Shown: positions 23,791 through 35,900 of the stretch, in pieces
How positions within the stretch are numbered: position 1 is the first letter of the stretch
How the letters are laid out: every line of letters begins with the position of its first letter
DNA from: Antribacter soli
GTDB taxonomy: Bacteria; Actinomycetota; Actinomycetes; Actinomycetales; Cellulomonadaceae
Assembly (NCBI RefSeq): GCF_021568775.1
Contig: NZ_JAKGSG010000050.1
Span: 42,753 to 106,752 of the forward strand
Length of the DNA stretch: 64,000 bases
Reading direction: 5' to 3'
Notes under the pieces: model-generated
What the model saw: the letters and a program-made list of their open reading frames with translations, nothing else
Database searches by the model: none
What the model was told of the DNA's origin: nothing
Program-made: the position numbers and the translations under genes

Positions 23791-25134
23791 ATGCAGGGGG
23801 AGCGGGTTCCGGGTGGGTCCGGCCTGCCGGGCGGGGTGCCCGGCGGGCCGGTGTTCGATGGCGCCGAGGTGCCTTTGGGGAGCCTGCTTCCGGGGGCTGG
23901 TCTGGTCGGGGTGCTGGCGGGCCTGGAGCCGGCCGACGAGCCGGACTCGGTGCTGGTGGAGGTCGTGGTTGCCTGGGAGCGGGTCATGGCGTTCGCTGCC
24001 GCGCGTCAGGCGGCTGCCGCGGGTGAGCTCGCTGCGCGGCGGGCGTGGTCGACCGAGCGTGAGCACCTGGGCGATGAGCTGGCTGCGGCGATCGGTCACT
24101 CGGCGAACGTGGGCCAGACCCTGGTCGCGCGCGGTGAGGCGCTGGCTGAGCTGCCCGAGGTCCGCGACGCCCTGACCGCCGGCGACGTCTGCGCGAGAAA
24201 GACGGACGTGCTCGCGTTCACCGGGGCCTTCCCCACCGTCGAGGACCGGCGGGCCGCCACGGCCCGCGTGCTGGCCGGCGCGCCCCGCCTGGGTCTGCGG
24301 TCGCTGCGCCGGCGCATGCTCGCCGAGGCCGCCGCCGTCAGCACCGAGGCAGCCGAGGTCAACCGGAAGGCCGCCGCCGAGCAGAGGCACGTCCGCCTGG
24401 AGCCGGTCGAGAACGGCATGGCCTACCTCACCGCCTACCTGCCCGCGCCCGACGCCGCGGCCGTGTGGTCCGCCATCGACGACGCGGGCACGGCGATCCA
24501 CCGCACGCCGGACGAGACCCGCACCCTGGGCCAGGCCCGCGCCGACGCCCTCGTCGCCCTGGCCACCGGCCGGTCCGTCCCTGCCGGGCACGACACCGAC
24601 ACCGGCACCGCGCTGCGGGTGGTCGAGGTCCGCCCCCAGGTCCGCGTCACGGTCTCGGCCGCGACCCTGCTCGGGTTGGACAACGCCCCCGGCGACCTGA
24701 CCGGCTACGGACCCGTCACCGCCGAGGCAGCCCGGACCCTGGCCCAGGACGGCACCTGGCAACGGCTGCTCACCGACCCGGTCACCGGCGTCCTGATCGA
24801 CTGGTCCACCACCACCTACACCCCGGGCAAGGTCCTGCGCCGCGCCGTCGAAGCACGCGACGGCACCTGCACCTTCCCGATGTGCGACCGCCCCGCCGAA
24901 CGCGGCGACCTGGACCACATCACACCCTTCAACCACCACCACCCGAGCGACCACACACCCGGCCAGACCCGAGCCGACAACCTCCACGCCCTGTGCCGCC
25001 GACACCACCGCGCCAAGACCCACGGCCGCTGGCGACCCGAACGTGACCCCGCCACCGGGACCACCACCTGGACCTCACCCACCGGGCGCCTCCACCACCG
25101 CCCCGCCACCATCGTCGACCCCGCACGCCTGTGA
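23791..25134 (+). CDS. DUF222 domain HNH endonuclease (13E12 repeat family)
   Basis: A 447-residue protein with an N-terminal DUF222 domain (about residues 30-330). A C-terminal HNH nuclease domain has CTFPMCDRP, then LDHITPFNHH, and NLHALCRRHHRAKTH carrying the Asn and final His. The two CxxC-like pairs probably bind zinc. In mycobacteria such proteins are multicopy and several are SOS-regulated; the biological role is unclear. Here it has its own LexA-type box and a probable leaderless start. By eye the 5' third is more repetitive and G-rich. Confidence 0.9.
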   Translation: MQGERVPGGSGLPGGVPGGPVFDGAEVPLGSLLPGAGLVGVLAGLEPADEPDSVLVEVVVAWERVMAFAAARQAAAAGELAARRAWSTEREHLGDELAAAIGHSANVGQTLVARGEALAELPEVRDALTAGDVCARKTDVLAFTGAFPTVEDRRAATARVLAGAPRLGLRSLRRRMLAEAAAVSTEAAEVNRKAAAEQRHVRLEPVENGMAYLTAYLPAPDAAAVWSAIDDAGTAIHRTPDETRTLGQARADALVALATGRSVPAGHDTDTGTALRVVEVRPQVRVTVSAATLLGLDNAPGDLTGYGPVTAEAARTLAQDGTWQRLLTDPVTGVLIDWSTTTYTPGKVLRRAVEARDGTCTFPMCDRPAERGDLDHITPFNHHHPSDHTPGQTRADNLHALCRRHHRAKTHGRWRPERDPATGTTTWTSPTGRLHHRPATIVDPARL

Positions 25135-25267
25135 CCCGTTGGCGACGAAGTAGAGCGCCCGGACCCTGACCAATGGTCGTCGAGATGCCACCGACAGCGC
25201 TGTGCCGGCCCGTCCACCGTCGGCGACCCGTTCGGTGCCCCGCCCCACGCAAAACTAGACTCAGTGC

Positions 25268-26698
25268 GTGAACCAGCCTCTCGACAAGTCCCTCCAGGCC
25301 GGCCGGAAGAACCGGCGCGCGACGAGCCGCGGCGCCGAGAAGGTGGATCCCGCGATCCAGGGGGCACTGGACACGGTGTACGCGGAGATCATGTCCCGCG
25401 CCCCGGAGCACGACATCGACCCCACCCTCTCCCGCGTGGAGCGCGTCCTCGAGCTCCTCGGTGACCCGCACAGGGCCTACCGCACCATCCACATCACGGG
25501 CACGAACGGCAAGTCCTCCACGTCGAGGATGATCGAGCGCCTCGTCCGCGAGTACGGCCTGCGGACCGGCCGCTTCACCAGCCCGCACCTCACGAGCGTC
25601 ACGGAGCGCATCGCCGTCGACGGCGAGCCCCTGACCCCGGAGCGCTTCGTGGAGGTCTGGGAGGACGTCGCCCCGTACATCGGCGTGGCGGACCGCGAGT
25701 CGCAGGAGCAGGGCGGCCCGCGACTGAGCTTCTTCGAGGTCCTGACCGTGATGGCGTTCGCGGCGTTCGCGGACGCGCCCGTGGACGTCGCCGTGATCGA
25801 GGTGGGACTGGGCGGCACGTGGGACTCCACGAACGTGGTGGACGGTGAGATCGCCGTGATCACGCCCATCGCGGCCGACCACGAGCGGTGGCTCGGCTCC
25901 ACGATCACGGAGATCGCCACCGAGAAGGCGGGCATCATCAAGGACGGCGCCACGGTCGTCAGCGCGCAGCAGCGAGACGACGCCGAGGACGTCATCCGGG
26001 AGCGGGCGCTGAAGGTGGGCGCCAGCCTCGTCCGCGAGGGCGTCGAGCTGGAGGTCGTGGACCGCCGGCTCGCCGTCGGCGGCCAGCTCATGGACCTGCG
26101 CACCCCCGCCGGCGTGTACACGGAGATCTACCTCCCGCTGCACGGCGAGCACCAGGCCCACAACGCGCTGCTCGCACTTGCGGCGACGGAGGCCCTGATC
26201 ACCGGGGGCGGCGCACTGGGCGCCGAGATCGTGGAGGCGGCCTTCGCCGACGTCGACTCGCCGGGACGCCTCGAGGTGGTGCGCTCCAGCCCGACCGTGA
26301 TCGTCGACGCCGCGCACAACCCGCACGGCGCGGAGGCGCTGGTCGCGGGCCTGGAGGATGCGTTCGACCTGGAGCGCATCGTCGGCGTCGTCGCGATCAT
26401 GGGCGACAAGGACGCCGAGGGCCTGCTGGCCACGTTGGAGCCCGTCCTGGCGGAGGTCGTCGTGACGCGGAACTCGTCGGAGCGCAGCACGGACCCGGAG
26501 GAGCTCGCCGAGGTGGCGCGCGACGTCTTCGGCGAGGACCGCGTGCACGTCGCCGACCGGCTCGACGAGGCGCTCCAGGTCGCGGCCGACCTCGCGGAGT
26601 CCGGGGACCGCATCGGCGTCGGCTCGGGCACGGCCGTGCTCGTCACCGGTTCGGTGGTGACGGTCGCGGACGCGCGTATCCTCCTGGGCCGCGGCTGA
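25268..26698 (+). CDS. folC: Bifunctional folylpolyglutamate synthase/dihydrofolate synthase
   Basis: A 476-residue Mur-ligase-fold enzyme that adds glutamate to dihydropteroate and tetrahydrofolates. The ATP loop ITGTNGKSS is at about residues 77-85, the folate-binding FTSPHLTSVTERI follows, and EVGLGGTWDSTN plus DAAHNPHGAEAL are family signatures. TAGACT (25256-25261) lies 6 nt before the GTG, so it is probably leaderless. In related genomes folC is followed by DUF4233 and ndk; here dhaKLM and TetR/MFS intervene. Confidence 0.95.
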   Translation: MNQPLDKSLQAGRKNRRATSRGAEKVDPAIQGALDTVYAEIMSRAPEHDIDPTLSRVERVLELLGDPHRAYRTIHITGTNGKSSTSRMIERLVREYGLRTGRFTSPHLTSVTERIAVDGEPLTPERFVEVWEDVAPYIGVADRESQEQGGPRLSFFEVLTVMAFAAFADAPVDVAVIEVGLGGTWDSTNVVDGEIAVITPIAADHERWLGSTITEIATEKAGIIKDGATVVSAQQRDDAEDVIRERALKVGASLVREGVELEVVDRRLAVGGQLMDLRTPAGVYTEIYLPLHGEHQAHNALLALAATEALITGGGALGAEIVEAAFADVDSPGRLEVVRSSPTVIVDAAHNPHGAEALVAGLEDAFDLERIVGVVAIMGDKDAEGLLATLEPVLAEVVVTRNSSERSTDPEELAEVARDVFGEDRVHVADRLDEALQVAADLAESGDRIGVGSGTAVLVTGSVVTVADARILLGRG

Positions 26699-26826
26699 GA
26701 CACCCAGGACTCGACGAGGGTGGCCGAGTCGGACGCCAGGGGTGTTGTATGGAGTCCCATGAGGCCTGTGCGCGCGGACGGCGACGGGGCCGCCCGCTGG
26801 CGCCGGCCACCGAGGAGGACCGAGCC

Positions 26827-27822
<996 letters not shown>

Positions 27823-27916
27823 CGTCCTGGGTGTGAGTCCGGGACGCGCTCGGGTTGGTGGGGTGGCCGTCGGCGCGGTGCGCCGGCGTGACCGATCGAG
27901 GGAAGGTTTCTGCGAC

Positions 27917-28603
27917 ATGACGCTGGACGCCGACTGGGCCGAGCGCTGGGTGCGCCGGGCCGCCGAGGCCGTCGAGGCTGCCAAAGACGAGCTGACCGAG
28001 CTCGACCGGCAGATCGGCGACGGCGACCACGGCGAGAACATGCACCGCGGGTTCCAGGCTGTCGTCGCCCGCCTCGACGCGGCCGCGGCGGACACCGGCT
28101 CCGACACCGCGGCACCTGGCGGCAGCGCCCGGGAGGTCGGCGACGTCCTCAAGACCGTGGCCACGACGCTCATGTCGACGGTCGGCGGCGCCTCAGGTCC
28201 CCTGTACGGCACGGCGTTCCTGCGGGCGTCGAAGGTGTCCGGCCGACCGCTGCTCGACCCGTCGTCGATCGTGGCGCTCCTGGAGGCGGCGCTGGAAGGC
28301 ATCACGACGCGCGGCAAGGCGACCGTGGGGGAGAAGACGATGGTGGACGCCTGGTCGGCGGCCGTGGACGCCGCCGAGCGCACCGCCCGGGACGGCGGCG
28401 ACGAGGTCGCCGTCCTGCGCGCCGCGGCGGAGGCGGCGGACAAGGCCGCATTCGGCACGATCCCGCTCCTCGCGACGAAGGGTCGTGCCTCCTACCTGGG
28501 CGAGCGCAGCCGGGGCCACGAGGACCCGGGCGCCCGCTCGACGGCGCTCCTGCTCGGCGCGGCCATGGCGGCGGCGCTCGCGGGCCCGGGGGGCGCCGCA
28601 TGA
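27917..28603 (+). CDS. dhaL: Dihydroxyacetone kinase subunit DhaL
   Basis: A 228-residue ADP-binding subunit. The Asp/His metal site is present at residues 30-38 (D in ELDRQIGDGDHGEN), along with the family motifs MSTVGGASGPLYGTAF and GRASYLGERS. In the PTS-dependent system the bound ADP acts as a phosphorylated cofactor, recharged by DhaM. GGAAGG supports the ATG at 27917. The gene ends overlapping the dhaM ATG by 4 bases. Confidence 0.95.
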   Translation: MTLDADWAERWVRRAAEAVEAAKDELTELDRQIGDGDHGENMHRGFQAVVARLDAAAADTGSDTAAPGGSAREVGDVLKTVATTLMSTVGGASGPLYGTAFLRASKVSGRPLLDPSSIVALLEAALEGITTRGKATVGEKTMVDAWSAAVDAAERTARDGGDEVAVLRAAAEAADKAAFGTIPLLATKGRASYLGERSRGHEDPGARSTALLLGAAMAAALAGPGGAA

Positions 28604-29382
28604 GCGCGCCGGTCGCGCTCGTCCTGGTCTCGCACTCGACGTACCTCGCCCGGGGCGTGGCGGAGCTCGCCGCGCAGATGGCGCCGGACGTGGTGATCCG
28701 CACCGCGGCCGGTGGCCCCGACGGCGGCCTGGGCACCTCGTTCGACACGGTGCAGGCGGCCATCACGGCGGCGCTCGACACCGTGGGCGCCACCGTGCCC
28801 GACGACGGCGGGTCGCCCCGGGCGCGCGGCGGCGTCGTGGTCCTCGCGGACCTCGGGTCGTCGGTGCTGACGGTCGAGACGGTCCTCGAGCTGGACGAGT
28901 CCCTGGCCGGCAGCGTCGTGCTGGCGCGCGGCCCGTTCGTCGAGGGCGCGGTCGCGGCGGCGGTGACCGCGCACGGCGGGGCGACGCTCGACGAGGTCGT
29001 GGCCTCAGCCCTGGACGCGGCGCACTCCTTCTCCCCGGCCGGGACCCCGGGCGGCGCCGGCGGGCCGGCCTGGGCGGGCGGCGCTGGCGGTGAGGCGGAC
29101 GCCGGAGGCGAGCGGCCGGCGTCGGACACCGTGACCGGGCGGGTGACCGTCCGCAACCCGCTGGGGCTGCACGCGCGGCCCGCCGCGCTGGTGTCGCGCA
29201 AGGTGGCGGAGCTGGGGGCGAAGGTGCGCGTGGACGGCGTCGACGCGTCGAGCGTGCTGCAGCTCATGGCCCTGGGCGCGATCGAGGGCCGCGAGCTGAC
29301 CGTCGAGGCGGAGGGGCTTGGGGCGGCGGAAGCAGTGCGGGTCGTCGTGGGGATGATCGAGGGCGGCTTCGGCGAGATCTGA
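28600..29382 (+). CDS. dhaM: DhaM phosphotransferase: EIIA(Man)-like domain fused to HPr
   Basis: A 260-residue two-domain phosphocarrier. The N-terminal EIIA-mannose-like domain has its phospho-histidine at residue 12 (VLVSHSTYLA). A Gly/Ala-rich linker (about 150-178) joins an HPr domain with the active histidine at 191 (GLHARPAALVSRKV) and the Ser-site region ASSVLQLMALG. The fusion lets PTS enzyme I phosphorylate DhaM without separate HPr. No ptsI is in the window. The ATG overlaps the end of dhaL. Confidence 0.93.
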   Translation: MSAPVALVLVSHSTYLARGVAELAAQMAPDVVIRTAAGGPDGGLGTSFDTVQAAITAALDTVGATVPDDGGSPRARGGVVVLADLGSSVLTVETVLELDESLAGSVVLARGPFVEGAVAAAVTAHGGATLDEVVASALDAAHSFSPAGTPGGAGGPAWAGGAGGEADAGGERPASDTVTGRVTVRNPLGLHARPAALVSRKVAELGAKVRVDGVDASSVLQLMALGAIEGRELTVEAEGLGAAEAVRVVVGMIEGGFGEI

Positions 29383-29452
29383 CGCGCGCCTTCCGCAAAC
29401 CGAGGCGGAGGCCCGATGTGAGCAGGGTCACATCCGCGCACTTGATCGAAAA

Positions 29453-29467
29453 TTGCAGTGAGTGCAA
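29453..29467. promoter_or_regulatory. Candidate TetR operator inside the tetR promoter
   Basis: TTGCA-gtgag-TGCAA is a perfect inverted repeat lying between a TTGATC -35 (29442-29447) and a CAAGAT -10 (29465-29470), spaced 17 nt. The layout fits autorepression by the TetR protein encoded immediately downstream. Confidence 0.6.
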
Positions 29468-29476
29468 GATTGTCAC

Positions 29477-30088
29477 GTGGTGGTGACCGGACTGCGTGAG
29501 GCGAACAAGCGTGCCCGTCGGGACGCGCTCGTCGACGCCGCCCAGGCGCTCGTGGCCGAGCACGGCCTCGACGCCGTCACCGTCGAGATGATCAGCGCGA
29601 AGGCCGGCGTCTCCGCGCGGACCTTCTTCAACTACTTCGAGACCAAGGACGACGCGGTGCTCGGCCTGGTCGACACCGGGATCGCCCCGGCGGCCGCGCG
29701 CGAGTTCGCCGCCGGAGGTCCGAGCGGACGGCTGCTGACGGACCTGCAGGTTCTCGTCGGCGTGCTGCTGGAGTCCTTCGCCGGCCAGCACGAGCGCGCC
29801 GTCCAGGCGTTCCGCATCATGGAGTCGGAGCCGCGGCTGCTGCAGCGGCACATGGTGTGGGTGGACCGGCACAAGGCTGAGCTGCGGGAGCTGTTCGAGG
29901 CACGCCGTGCCGTGCGGCCCTTCAGCGCCGACAACGAGCTGCTCCTGATGCTGGTCCTCCTGCTCCTGCGCACCGCGACCACGTCCTGGGAGCGCTCCGG
30001 CCACCAGGGCAACCTGGACAGCCACCTGTCCGACGCCGTGGCCCAGCTCATCCACGTCGTCGCGAGCGACCTCGAACCGGGGGCCTGA
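29477..30088 (+). CDS. TetR family transcriptional regulator
   Basis: A 203-residue repressor-type regulator. The N-terminal helix-turn-helix is clear: ALVDAAQALVAEHGLDAVTV, then ISAKAGVSARTFFNYFETKD. The C-terminal ligand domain is divergent. I chose the GTG at 29477 because a CAAGAT -10 ends exactly 6 nt before it, implying a leaderless message; two more GTGs follow in frame (29480, 29483), and a GTG at 29462 falls inside the operator. It likely controls itself and the MFS exporter gene 112 bp downstream. Confidence 0.88.
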   Translation: MVVTGLREANKRARRDALVDAAQALVAEHGLDAVTVEMISAKAGVSARTFFNYFETKDDAVLGLVDTGIAPAAAREFAAGGPSGRLLTDLQVLVGVLLESFAGQHERAVQAFRIMESEPRLLQRHMVWVDRHKAELRELFEARRAVRPFSADNELLLMLVLLLLRTATTSWERSGHQGNLDSHLSDAVAQLIHVVASDLEPGA

Positions 30089-30149
30089 CCGGCGCCCCCC
30101 ACCTCCACCGCCCGGCCCGTATCGACCCCAGCTCCCGCCCCAGCGCTGA

Positions 30150-31872
<1,723 letters not shown>

Positions 31873-31876
<4 letters not shown>

Positions 31877-32319
31877 GCAAGGACCGACCCGTCCCCGGTG
31901 ACCGGATCAAGCCGAAGCCGTCCGCCCTGGTGCAGTTCACCTCGACCGTCCTCGCGTGCGAGGCGTTCCTGGTGCTCTTCGTCGCGCTCTCCGCGTTCGG
32001 GCTGCGGGGGTCACCCTTCGGCCGCGGGCCGGTGCAGACCGACTCCGCCGCACTGATCTGGGGCGTGGGGGGCGGGATCGCGCTGCTGCTCCTCGTGCTG
32101 TCCCGGCTCACGAAGCGGCCGGCGGGGATCGTGGGCGGCACGATTGCCCAGGTCGTCGTCGTCGCGACCGGGCTCGTGGTGCCGCTCGCGTTCGTGGTGA
32201 ACATCGTGTTCGCCGTGCTGTGGGTCATGGCCCTCCGGCTCGGGATCCGCGTGGACCGCGAGCGGGCGGCGTACGACGCCGAGCACCCGGACACCGCGCC
32301 CAACCTCGACGCGTCGTAG
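31873..32319 (+). CDS. DUF4233 domain membrane protein
   Basis: A 148-residue protein with four hydrophobic helices and short charged tails. It is recognisable as the DUF4233 protein that sits between folC and ndk in many actinobacteria. Function is unknown. The GTG at 31873 overlaps the last codons of the frameshifted MFS gene, an arrangement probably created when the dha/tetR/MFS block was placed between folC and this gene. Confidence 0.85.
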
Positions 32320-32378
32320 GACGAGCCCGCCCCCGGCCGTGGTCGGGGGCGGGCCGTCCGCCCGGATAGGGTGAGGCC

Positions 32379-32852
32379 ATGACCGACGTCGCAGAGAAGA
32401 CCCTGCCCGCCGAGCCCTCGATCCTCCCCGTGGCCGAGCGCACGCTCGTGCTGGTCAAGCCCGACGGCGTGCGCCGCGGCCTGTCCGGCGAGATCCTGCG
32501 CCGCGTGGAGGCGAAGGGCTACACGCTGCGTGCCGTGCGCCTCATGGACGCGACCCCGGAGCTCCTCGCAGCGCACTACGCGGAGCACGAGGGCAAGCCG
32601 TTCTACCAGCCGCTGGTCGACTTCATGCTGTCCGGCCCGGTCCTCGCCGTGGTGGCGGAGGGCAACAACGTCATCGCGGGCTTCCGCTCGCTCGCCGGCG
32701 CCACCGACCCGACGGTCGCCGCACCCGGCACGATCCGCGGCGACCTGGGGCGCGACTGGGGCCTGAAGGTCGTGCAGAACCTGGTGCACGGCTCGGACTC
32801 GACGGAGTCGGCGGCGCGGGAGATCGGGCTCTGGTTCCCCGAGCTGGTCTGA
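32379..32852 (+). CDS. ndk: Nucleoside-diphosphate kinase
   Basis: A 157-residue enzyme that balances nucleoside triphosphate pools. The phosphorylated histidine is His137 in NLVHGSDS; RTLVLVKPDGVRRG opens the fold. It carries an extra N-terminal stretch of about 20 residues relative to typical Ndk. TAGGGT (32367-32372) lies 6 nt before the ATG, suggesting a leaderless start and supporting the longer N-terminus. Confidence 0.95.
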   Translation: MTDVAEKTLPAEPSILPVAERTLVLVKPDGVRRGLSGEILRRVEAKGYTLRAVRLMDATPELLAAHYAEHEGKPFYQPLVDFMLSGPVLAVVAEGNNVIAGFRSLAGATDPTVAAPGTIRGDLGRDWGLKVVQNLVHGSDSTESAAREIGLWFPELV

Positions 32853-32928
32853 GTTGCGCGGCCCGCGGCCGCCCGGTCCCGGGCCGCAGGTCCCGCGATC
32901 CACGTACGCTGACCGTTAGGCTCTCCGG

Positions 32929-35900
32929 GTGCACCTCAAGACGCTCACGCTCCGGGGCTTCAAGTCCTTCGCGTCGGCGACCACCCTGAACTTCGAGCCG
33001 GGCATCACCTGCGTGGTAGGCCCCAACGGCTCCGGCAAGTCGAACGTGGTCGACGCGCTCTCCTGGGTCATGGGCGAGCAGGGCGCCAAGTCGCTGCGCG
33101 GCGGGAAGATGGACGACGTCATCTTCGCCGGGACGTCGGGCCGCGCGCCGCTCGGCCGGGCCGAGGTCTCGCTGACGATCGACAACACCGACGGTGCGCT
33201 GCCGATCGACTACACCGAGGTGACGATCAGCCGCACGCTGTTCCGCAGCGGCGGCTCCGAGTACGCCATCAACGGCAACTCCTGCCGGCTGCTGGACATC
33301 CAGGAGCTCCTCTCGGACAGCGGCATCGGGCGGGAGATGCACGTCGTCGTCGGCCAGGGTCAGCTCGACGCGGTGCTGCGCGCGACCCCGGAGGAGCGCC
33401 GCGGCTTCATCGAGGAGGCCGCAGGCGTCCTCAAGCACCGCAAGCGCAAGGAGAAGGCGCTCCGCAAGCTCGACGGGATGCAGGCCAACCTGGCCCGCCT
33501 GTCGGACCTGACGGCGGAGCTGCGCCGCCAGCTCGGCCCGCTGGGCCGGCAGGCGGAGGCGGCCCGCAAGGCGCAGACGGTCCAGCGCGACCTGCGCGAC
33601 GCGAAGGCACGCCTCCTCGCCGACGACCTGGCCCAGCTCCAGGCGCAGATGGAGCAGGAGCGGGCCGACGAGTCCCAGCTCCGGGCCCGCCAGCAGCAGG
33701 CGGAGGCCGCGCTGGCCGAGGCCCGTGCCCGGCTGGCCCGCCTGGAGGCGGAGGCCTCGGCGGCGACCTCCCAGGTGAGCCGGGCGGGCGACACGTACTT
33801 CGCCCTCTCGCAGACCCGTGAGCGGCTGCGCTCGCTGGAGAGCCTGGCCGACGAGCGCGCCAGACTCCTCGGCACGGCCGAGCCGCAGGTGCGCGGCCAG
33901 GACCCGGACGACCTCGAGGCGCAGGCGGCGCGCGCCCGCGCGAGCGAGGAGGAGCTCGCGACGGAGGTCGCGATCGCGCGCGAGCTCGTCGAGGACGCGG
34001 TGGACGCGCGGTCCGAGGCGGAGGCGGCGGCGCAGGCGGCCGACCGGTCGCACGCGGCCCTGCTCCGCGCCGCGGCCGACCGCCGCGAGGGCCTGGCGCG
34101 ACTCGCGGGCCAGGTCGCGGCCCGCCGCTCCCGCGTGGAGGCGGCGGAGGCCGAGCTGGACCGCCTGCGCGAGGCGGTGTTCGACGCCGAGCACCGTGCC
34201 GAGGAGGCGTCGCGCGAGTTCGCGGCGCTGGAGACGCAGGTCGTGGGCACGCAGGGCGGGGTCGCCCTGGACGTGGAGCTCGAAGCGGCGTCCGAGCAGC
34301 TCCAGTTCGCGCGTGCCGCTGTGCAGGAGCTGCAGGAGCGCAAGGGCGCTGCGGAGCGGGACCGCTCGGCGGCCGGCGCTCGCGTGGAGGCCCTGCAGAT
34401 GAGCCTGGACCGCAAGGACGGCGCGGGCACGCTGCTCGCGGCGGACCAGTCGGGCGTGCTCGGCTCGGTCGCGGCGCTGCTCGGTATCGAGCCCGGCTTC
34501 GAGGACGCGGTCGCTGCGGCGCTCGGCCCGCTCGCCGACGCGGTCGCCGTCGCGGACCTCGACGGCGCCGTCGACGCGTTGCGACTTCTGCGTGACGAGG
34601 ACGCGGGCCGGGCGGCGCTCGTCGTCGGCAGCGCCACGGTGTCCGACGACGGAGCTCGCCCGGGTGCACCGGTCCGGCTCCCGGCGGGAGCCCGGTGGGC
34701 GACGGAGGTCGTCACGGTGTCGGGCCCGGCGGGTGCGTCGCTGCGCTCGCTGCTGCGGGACGTCGTCGTGGTCGACGACCTGGCGTACGCCCGCGCGCTC
34801 GTGCGCGAGCACCCGGAGGTCGTGGCCGCGACCCGTGCGGGTGACCTGCTCGGCGGGATGCGCGCATGGGGCGGTTCGGCGGCCGCGCCGAGCGTGCTCC
34901 ACCTGCAGGCCGCGCTGGACGAGGCGCGCGCGGCGTTCGAGGAGGCGACGGAGCGCCTCGGGCGCACGACGGACGAGCTGGCGGCGGCAGGGTCGGAGCT
35001 CGAGGCGGCGCAGACACGGCAGGACGAGACGCAGGAGCAGCTCAGCGCGAACGACGCGGCCCTCGCGGCGGTCGCGGAGCAGCTCGGCTCGCTGGGCGCG
35101 TCGGCCAGGGCCGGGCGTGCGGAGGCAGACCGGCACCGGGCAGCCCTCGAGCAGGCGCAGGGCCGCCGAGAGGAGGACGAGCTGGAGCTCGCCGCGCTCG
35201 TCGAGCGGCTGGACGTGGCCGAGGAGGAGCCGGAGCAGGCCGCCGAAGCCCTGGAGCAGGTGCAGGGCGACCGCGACGCGGCAACGGCGGCGGCGAGCGC
35301 GGCCCGGGCGCGCGAGACCGAGGCCCGTCTGGCGCTGCGCACCGCGGAGGAGCGGTCCCGCGCCGTGTCGGGGCGAGCGCAGGCCCTGGCCCGTGCCGCC
35401 GCGCAGGAACGGGAGGCCCGTGCCCAGGCCGCGGCCCGCGAGGAGTCCCGCAGGCGGGACGCCGAGCGCGCGGTGCTGGTGCGGCAGGCGGCCGCGGTCG
35501 CGCTGCAGGCGATCGCCCGCTCGCTCGAGCGGGCAGCCGCGGAGCGCGCCGAGTGGGAGGAGACCCGCGCGGCAGGCAGCGAGCAGCTCGCGGGGATCCG
35601 GGGCACCGTCGAGGCCCTCACGGGCGAGCTGCGCGAGCTGACGGACGTGGCGCACCGCGACGAGGTCGCCCGGGCGCAGCAGCAGCTCCGGCTGGAGCAG
35701 CTCCAGGCGCGGGCGGTGGAGGAGCTGCGCATCGACCCGGGCACCCTGGTCGAGGAGTACGGACCGCACCAGCCGGTGCCGGTGTTCGACGCGGAGGCGG
35801 CGCCGCCCGTGCGTCCCCGCCGCAAGGTCGTCAAGCGGGACGACGAGGGCAACCCGATCGAGTACGAGGACGCCGACGGGTCGACCGGCCAGGACCCTGG

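Noticed and set aside
26699..26826. A short peptide gene before dhaK (ATG at 26750)
   Set aside because: Its reading frame continues as Arg-rich sequence in the dhaK leader with no ribosome-binding site or family resemblance.
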